Part shown: in pieces, positions 59,538 through 64,000 of the stretch
Layout of the letters: every line of letters begins with the position of its first letter
Numbering within the stretch: the first letter of the stretch is position 1
Source: Devosia marina
GTDB taxonomy: Bacteria; Pseudomonadota; Alphaproteobacteria; Rhizobiales; Devosiaceae
Reading direction: 5' to 3'
Assembly: GCF_009758415.1 (NCBI RefSeq)
Contig: NZ_WQRF01000001.1
Span: 496,001 to 560,000 of the forward strand
DNA length: 64,000 nucleotides
The notes under the pieces: generated by a model
Told to the model about the DNA's origin: nothing
Seen by the model: only the letters and a program-made list of their open reading frames with translations
The model's database searches: none
Translations under genes and position numbers: made by a program

Positions 59538-61502
59538 ATGTCCAATCTTGCCAATATGACGCTCGTCCTCGATGACGACGAGTTCGACACTGCTGAGGCG
59601 GCTGACGCGGCCGAGGCCAAGCCCATGCGACCGGATCGTGCTCTGGTCCGCGCCCTCCTTTCGGGCAGGACAGCACCCATCCGCAAAGCACTGCGCTCTG
59701 ACGTGGCTCAGGTCATCCAGATCATAGCGCCGACGCCTGCCTGGGCGCGCGCCATCAGCAAGGAAATCCAGCGCAGCCATCCTGAGGTGAAAACTCTGAG
59801 CCTCACTGAGACCAAGAAGGACCGGAATGACTGGGTCGTGCCGCAAGTGCTGTCGCAGCTGATCTCTGGAGTGCACAGCGTGTTCTGCACCACCAATGCC
59901 CCCGAAATCCTGCCCGCCGAGATCGAGGGAACGACTGATCTGCGCCTCGACCTGCCCGAGATCGATGCTGCCGTCGTCAAGCGCGCCATCCGTGACTTCT
60001 GCGGGCAACGTCCGGTTGGGCTTGGGGACGAAGATGTCGAACATCTCGACTTCTTCGATCTGGTCATGGCCATGCGTCCCGGCAGTTCGGCACGCGATTG
60101 CGTCAGGCGCATCAAGGCCCTGGCCGAGAAGCAGCGCAGGGCCAGGATCGTCATGCATCGCACGATTGGGTCGCGTGTCGAGGACCTTCCGCTGCCCATG
60201 CCGGTTCGGAGCTGGGCCATGACCTGCCTCGACGAACTTAATCTGGTCGCCGAGGGGTCTCTGCCGGCCAGTCAATTGCGCTTTGCCGTGCTCGAAGGGG
60301 CGCCGGGGACCGGTAAGACGCTTTTGGCCGAGGCCCTGGCCCGCTCTGCCGGGTGGCGCACGGTCTCGGCGACCATGGGCGACTGGTTCAACCGGAGCGA
60401 CGGGCATCTGGGAGGGGTCAGCAAGGCCATCGTCCGCTTTTTCGACACGCTGCTTGAGGACGACAAAACAATCGGCTTTATCGACGAGATCGACGGCCTG
60501 CCCGATCGCGCCAGTCTAGATGCGCGGGACCGGCAATGGTGGACCCCGGTCGTCAACCTTTTCCTCAAGCAGATCGACCGAATTCGCACCTCCGGCAGGC
60601 CGATCATGCTCATCGGCGCCACGAACTATTATTCGCGCCTCGACGCAGCGATGGTGCGCCCGGGGCGCCTGGAACAGCGTGTCCACATCCCCGTCCCCCA
60701 AACAGAGGACGAGCTCCGAGCCATCTTCGCGCACTACCTGGCCCCTGATATTCCGGCAAGCGAACTCGAACCGGTGGCCCGCCTCGCCCTCGGGGCCACG
60801 CCCGCCCTTATTGAGGCCTGGGTCAAACAGGCGCGCGGCCTGGCCCGGCATGATCAGCGGGTCCTGACGGTGGAAGATGTGATCGATGTGATTGCTCCGC
60901 CCGATGACCGTGCCCCCAACGAAATTCGGGCCGTCGCAATCCATGAAGCCGGCCATGCCTTTGTTGCGACGCGTTTGGGCATCGGGGTCAGGCATGTCTC
61001 GATCATTGCGCGTGGTGCCAGCGGCGGGTTCACGCAGACGGTGCCGCCAGGCGGGATCCTCAGCCGTCAACACCTCGAGGATCACGTCACGATCATGATG
61101 GCCGGACGTGCGGCCGATCTGATCCTGGGCGATATGGGTGCGCACTCCGGTGCGGCCATCGATATCGAAATGGCGACATCCCTTCTGACGCGGGGCTATT
61201 GCGAATGGGGGCTCTATGAAAGTTTGGGGCATCTCGACCCCAATAGCGAGGCGGCCTTCGATTTTGCCGACAGGGCGATCAAGCGTCTGCTGAACCGGGC
61301 CATCAAGCTCATCACCCAAAACCGTTCGCAGGTCCTGGCCCTCGCCACTGAGCTCCAGACGCGCCGCTTTCTCAAAGGCCATGAGATCAAGCCTATCCTT
61401 GATCATCACGCCGATGACCCGGCACCTACCAAGACCGCAGAACGCCCGTCCACTAGGCGCGGACGGAAGGCCGAAGCCAATGCGCAGGTGGCCCCGAAAT
61501 GA
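59538..61502 (+). CDS. soluble AAA+ ATPase with M41 (FtsH-like) zinc protease domain, module B
   Basis: A 654-residue paralogue of the module A protease. The N-terminal domain of about 240 residues shares the motif MRPGSSARDCVRRIK with its partner (IRPGISARECVANLQ in A). AAA+: GAPGTGKT near 254, FIDEIDGLPDR near 314, LDAAMVRPGRLEQRV near 368. M41: HEAGH near 469 and SGAAIDIEMATSLL for the third ligand. There are no membrane helices, unlike FtsH. A charged 40-residue tail ends the protein. Its stop overlaps the recombinase start (ATGA at 61499). ATG 59538 has AAAGGA upstream. Confidence 0.88.
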   Translation: MSNLANMTLVLDDDEFDTAEAADAAEAKPMRPDRALVRALLSGRTAPIRKALRSDVAQVIQIIAPTPAWARAISKEIQRSHPEVKTLSLTETKKDRNDWVVPQVLSQLISGVHSVFCTTNAPEILPAEIEGTTDLRLDLPEIDAAVVKRAIRDFCGQRPVGLGDEDVEHLDFFDLVMAMRPGSSARDCVRRIKALAEKQRRARIVMHRTIGSRVEDLPLPMPVRSWAMTCLDELNLVAEGSLPASQLRFAVLEGAPGTGKTLLAEALARSAGWRTVSATMGDWFNRSDGHLGGVSKAIVRFFDTLLEDDKTIGFIDEIDGLPDRASLDARDRQWWTPVVNLFLKQIDRIRTSGRPIMLIGATNYYSRLDAAMVRPGRLEQRVHIPVPQTEDELRAIFAHYLAPDIPASELEPVARLALGATPALIEAWVKQARGLARHDQRVLTVEDVIDVIAPPDDRAPNEIRAVAIHEAGHAFVATRLGIGVRHVSIIARGASGGFTQTVPPGGILSRQHLEDHVTIMMAGRAADLILGDMGAHSGAAIDIEMATSLLTRGYCEWGLYESLGHLDPNSEAAFDFADRAIKRLLNRAIKLITQNRSQVLALATELQTRRFLKGHEIKPILDHHADDPAPTKTAERPSTRRGRKAEANAQVAPK

Positions 61503-62389
61503 CCGCTCATTGGCTCAAGCACATCGATCGGCTCGATGGCGCCTTTTCCGATCATACGCTCCGGTCCTATCGGAGCGACTTCGGGCTCTTTGCCGCCTGG
61601 TGCCGCAAGCGCCGGGTGCCCTTCCTGCCAGCAACCAGCGAGACGGTTGCCGCTTATATCGAGACCGAGCGAATGCGCCTCAAGCCCGGGACGTTGAAAC
61701 GTCGCCTTGCTGCCATCCGCAAGCTCCATCACCTGGCAGAGGAGGGCGATCCTACCCGGGACGCCGATGTTGATCTGGCCATACGGCGCGCCAGCCGGGC
61801 CCAGCCATCCCGTCCCCAGCAGGCGCTGGGCATCACGGCCGAAAGGCGGGATCGCCTCCTCGCCCAATGCACCGATGATCTCATTGGTTTACGAGATAAG
61901 GTTCTAGTCTGCGTCGGTTTCGATACTTTGTGTCGCCGGGGCGAATTGGTGGCCTTGTCAGTCACCGATTTCACCAAACGCGATGATGGACGCTACAGCG
62001 TCCTCATTCGCCGGGCCAAGAACGATCCTGAAGGTGCCGGCCGAACTGCCCAACTCTCGACGCGCAGCAGCCAGCTCGTGGACGAATGGCTCGCCGCCAC
62101 CGGTGCGACCAGAGGGCCGCTGCTGCGCCCAGTCTATCGGAACCGGGCGCTGGCACTCTATCTCGAACCGCTCACCATTGGTCGCGTACTTAAGAAGCTG
62201 TCGAACCGGGCGGAGTTACAGATGGACGGACCATCCAAAGTGTCGGGCCATTCGCTCCGCGTCGGAGCCGCGCAGCAACTGGTGCTGAACGGGCGAGGCA
62301 TCCTCCAGGTCATGAGGGCGGGGGGATGGCGGTCGATGAACGTCGTGGCCCGCTATGTAGAGAATGTCGATCTGGACGTTTGGAGTTAG
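61499..62389 (+). CDS. tyrosine recombinase coupled to the module B protease
   Basis: A 296-residue XerC/D-like recombinase with an N-terminal core-binding domain (SDHTLRSYRSDFGLFAAWCR). Catalytic residues are present: arginine in FDTLCRRGELVAL, lysine in IRRAKNDPEGAG, HSLRVGAAQQL, tryptophan in GGWRSMNVV and the nucleophile in ARYVENVD. Its ATG lies within the protease stop, so both are made together. It may move the nuclease-protease cassette or resolve its circular form. Confidence 0.88.
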   Translation: MTAHWLKHIDRLDGAFSDHTLRSYRSDFGLFAAWCRKRRVPFLPATSETVAAYIETERMRLKPGTLKRRLAAIRKLHHLAEEGDPTRDADVDLAIRRASRAQPSRPQQALGITAERRDRLLAQCTDDLIGLRDKVLVCVGFDTLCRRGELVALSVTDFTKRDDGRYSVLIRRAKNDPEGAGRTAQLSTRSSQLVDEWLAATGATRGPLLRPVYRNRALALYLEPLTIGRVLKKLSNRAELQMDGPSKVSGHSLRVGAAQQLVLNGRGILQVMRAGGWRSMNVVARYVENVDLDVWS

Positions 62390-62786
62390 TCTATATTCAT
62401 GAACATCGAGATTGACACCGTGGTCCATGGCTGCAGCGTAGTTTGGACGCCCCCTGGTCTGTGAGGATCACTTGCACCTTGTGTTTCGCGTCCGTCCGGT
62501 TGGCATGATCCCCGGCGTTCGGGTCCGGATGACATGGTCAAGTCCGTACTCGATGGCGGGGGCAAGCCGAGGCGGGACTCGATCAATCGATCAGCTTGGC
62601 TGCACGTTTCTAGCTGGTGATGAAGTGACCGGGAAATCCAGGGCCCTCTCGCTAGGCGCTACATTCGGGTGTCCGTCGAACTTTATTTTCTTGTCCTTTT
62701 TGCCTCCACTGGCCGCCCTCATAACCTCTTGGCTTGCCTTCGCGATTGCGCAGAGGTAGATCATCAAACATCGACAGACCGGAGAT
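62390..62786. other. 397-bp boundary region without a gene
   Basis: No supported gene, repeat or att-like copy of the tRNA was seen between the recombinase and rfbB. Base composition changes toward lower GC near 62660-62760, as expected of the rfbB promoter or an island edge. Confidence 0.5.
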
Positions 62787-63851
62787 ATGGCATTGCAGAT
62801 TTTGGTTACTGGTGGCGCCGGCTTTATTGGTTCAGCTGTCGTGCGATTACTTGCCGAACGTGACGATGCAGTTGTCGTCAATGTGGATAAGCTCACCTAT
62901 GCAGGCAATCTGAGCTCGGTCGCGAGCGCACAAACCTCGGGGCGATATCGATTTTATCAAGCCGACATTTGCGACCGCGATGCCATGCTCGACATCATGC
63001 GGCAGGAAGACATTACCCATGTGATGCATCTGGCGGCCGAAAGTCACGTCGACCGGTCAATCGACGGCCCGGCAGCATTTATCGAAACCAACGTGGTGGG
63101 AACGTTTCGTCTGCTTGACGCGGCGCTGACCCATTGGCGGGGCTTGTCTAGTGACCGTCAGGAGGCTTTCCGATTCCACCATATCTCCACCGATGAAGTG
63201 TTCGGCGACCTGCCCTTCGATAGCGGTGTCTTCACCGAAACAACGCCCTATGCCCCATCGTCGCCCTATTCGGCGTCCAAGGCAGGGTCCGATCACCTGG
63301 TGCGCGCCTGGCACCACACCTATGGACTGCCCGCGGTCTTGTCGAACTGCTCGAACAACTACGGCCCTTACCACTTCCCCGAGAAGCTGATCCCGTTGGT
63401 GATCCTGAACGCCCTGCATGAAAAGCCCCTACCCATCTACGGCAAGGGCGCCAATGTACGCGACTGGCTTTACGTCGAGGACCACGCCCGTGCCTTGGCG
63501 CTGGTTGCGACCAGTGGCGTTCCTGGCGAGAGCTACAATATCGGTGGCCGCGCTGAGCGCACCAACCTTTCGGTGGTCCAGACCATTTGCGACTTGCTCG
63601 ATGCCAAGCGTCCACGGGCGGCTGGCAAGAGCTATCGAGACCTGATGACGTTCGTTACCGATCGCCCGGGCCATGACCGACGCTATGCCATCGACGCCAG
63701 CAAAATCGAGCGCGAGTTGGGCTGGCTCCCCGTGGAGACCTTCGACAGTGGCCTGTCCAAGACCATCGACTGGTATCTCGCTAACGAAGCTTGGTGGCGG
63801 CCTATCCGCGAGAAGACCTACGCTGGCGAGCGCTTGGGTCAGGTGGCCTGA
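62787..63851 (+). CDS. rfbB: dTDP-glucose 4,6-dehydratase
   Basis: Second step of dTDP-L-rhamnose synthesis for cell-surface polysaccharide. NAD motif [16 protein letters not shown] at the start; catalytic HISTDEVFG near residue 130 and the YSASKAG motif near 165; [20 protein letters not shown] and YVEDHARAL follow. Length 354 is normal. The reductase gene rfbD follows at 1 bp. Chromosomal housekeeping function outside the mobile region. Confidence 0.95.
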   Translation: MALQILVTGGAGFIGSAVVRLLAERDDAVVVNVDKLTYAGNLSSVASAQTSGRYRFYQADICDRDAMLDIMRQEDITHVMHLAAESHVDRSIDGPAAFIETNVVGTFRLLDAALTHWRGLSSDRQEAFRFHHISTDEVFGDLPFDSGVFTETTPYAPSSPYSASKAGSDHLVRAWHHTYGLPAVLSNCSNNYGPYHFPEKLIPLVILNALHEKPLPIYGKGANVRDWLYVEDHARALALVATSGVPGESYNIGGRAERTNLSVVQTICDLLDAKRPRAAGKSYRDLMTFVTDRPGHDRRYAIDASKIERELGWLPVETFDSGLSKTIDWYLANEAWWRPIREKTYAGERLGQVA

Positions 63852-63852
63852 C

Positions 63853-64000
63853 ATGGCAACCAAGCTTCTTGTCATCGGCCAGGATGGCCAGGTTGCACGG
63901 GCCATGGCATTTGTCGGGTCGGCCGACAACATTGTCACATGCGTTGGCCGTCCCGAACTCGATTTGACCGACCCTGCCTCGGTTCGCGCCGCCATTGATC
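63853..64000 (+). CDS. rfbD: dTDP-4-dehydrorhamnose reductase, N-terminal part (runs off window)
   Basis: Only 49 residues are inside the window. The start reads KLLVIGQDGQVARAM, followed by LDLTDPASVRAAI, the usual nucleotide-binding N-terminus and the segment that aligns with RfbD. It starts 1 bp after rfbB, which strengthens the call. Confidence 0.85.
   Translation, partial: MATKLLVIGQDGQVARAMAFVGSADNIVTCVGRPELDLTDPASVRAAID

Larger units (their letters stand above)
49852..62389. mobile_element. second mobile region: recombinases, partition genes and duplicated nuclease-protease modules
   Basis: It follows directly after attR and ends after a recombinase before the rhamnose genes. It holds three tyrosine recombinases (49983, 51322, 61499), an AlpA-like regulator, ParA with an RHH partner, and two divergent GIY-YIG plus AAA+/M41 modules. 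No third copy of the tRNA repeat was found by eye, so its outer limits are uncertain. It may be a second element using the same tRNA site or a remnant of tandem integration. Confidence 0.45.

Overview
The window looks like a high-GC alphaproteobacterial chromosome, probably Hyphomicrobiales of the Devosia/Pelagibacterium type. This is inferred from gene content and codon use, not proven. It falls into four blocks.

(1) 0.4-13.4 kb is a plus-strand carbohydrate locus. It has a peptide-type ABC importer (Tat-exported binding protein, two permeases, one fused double ATPase), two glycoside hydrolases (one GH42 beta-galactosidase, one GHL6-like with a trimerisation domain), a hydroxypyruvate isomerase-like protein, a tartronate semialdehyde reductase-like protein and a closing LacI regulator. 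GTTAG-containing inverted repeats before the first gene and before lacI are candidate operators.

(2) 13.5-27.2 kb is read as a complete ergothioneine catabolism locus. A LysR-type regulator with two HTH domains and a MerA-like flavoprotein lie on the minus strand. Diverging from them is a compact operon: a HAL-like lyase without the MIO tripeptide (ergothionase), a YehZYXW/OpuC-type importer, a hydantoinase, an M20 carbamoylase, a DUF917 desulfurase and a urocanase-like hydratase lacking the urocanase cysteine. The five enzymes match the known route ergothioneine -> thiourocanate -> thiohydantoin propionate -> hydantoin propionate -> N-carbamoylglutamate -> glutamate.

(3) 27.9-49.85 kb is an integrative element in tRNA-Arg(CCG), bounded by 50-bp direct repeats of the tRNA 3' half. 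It carries an integrase, excisionase-like regulators, a primase/helicase, an iteron cluster, and a podovirus-like ejection-protein cassette with a peptidoglycan hydrolase. No terminase, portal, capsid or tail gene was recognised. Near the left end is an unassigned three-gene operon with a PD-(D/E)XK-like protein. A second integrase sits in the middle, so the element may be composite.

(4) 49.85-62.4 kb is a second mobile region: three more tyrosine recombinases, a ParA/RHH partition pair, and a duplicated, divergently oriented pair of modules. Each module is a GIY-YIG/DUF4357 protein followed by a soluble AAA+/M41 (FtsH-like) zinc protease. One module runs on into a small conserved gene and parA/RHH, the other into a recombinase whose start overlaps the protease stop. 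I know of no described system with this architecture; it is the strongest candidate for something new. The window ends in housekeeping dTDP-rhamnose genes (rfbB, start of rfbD).
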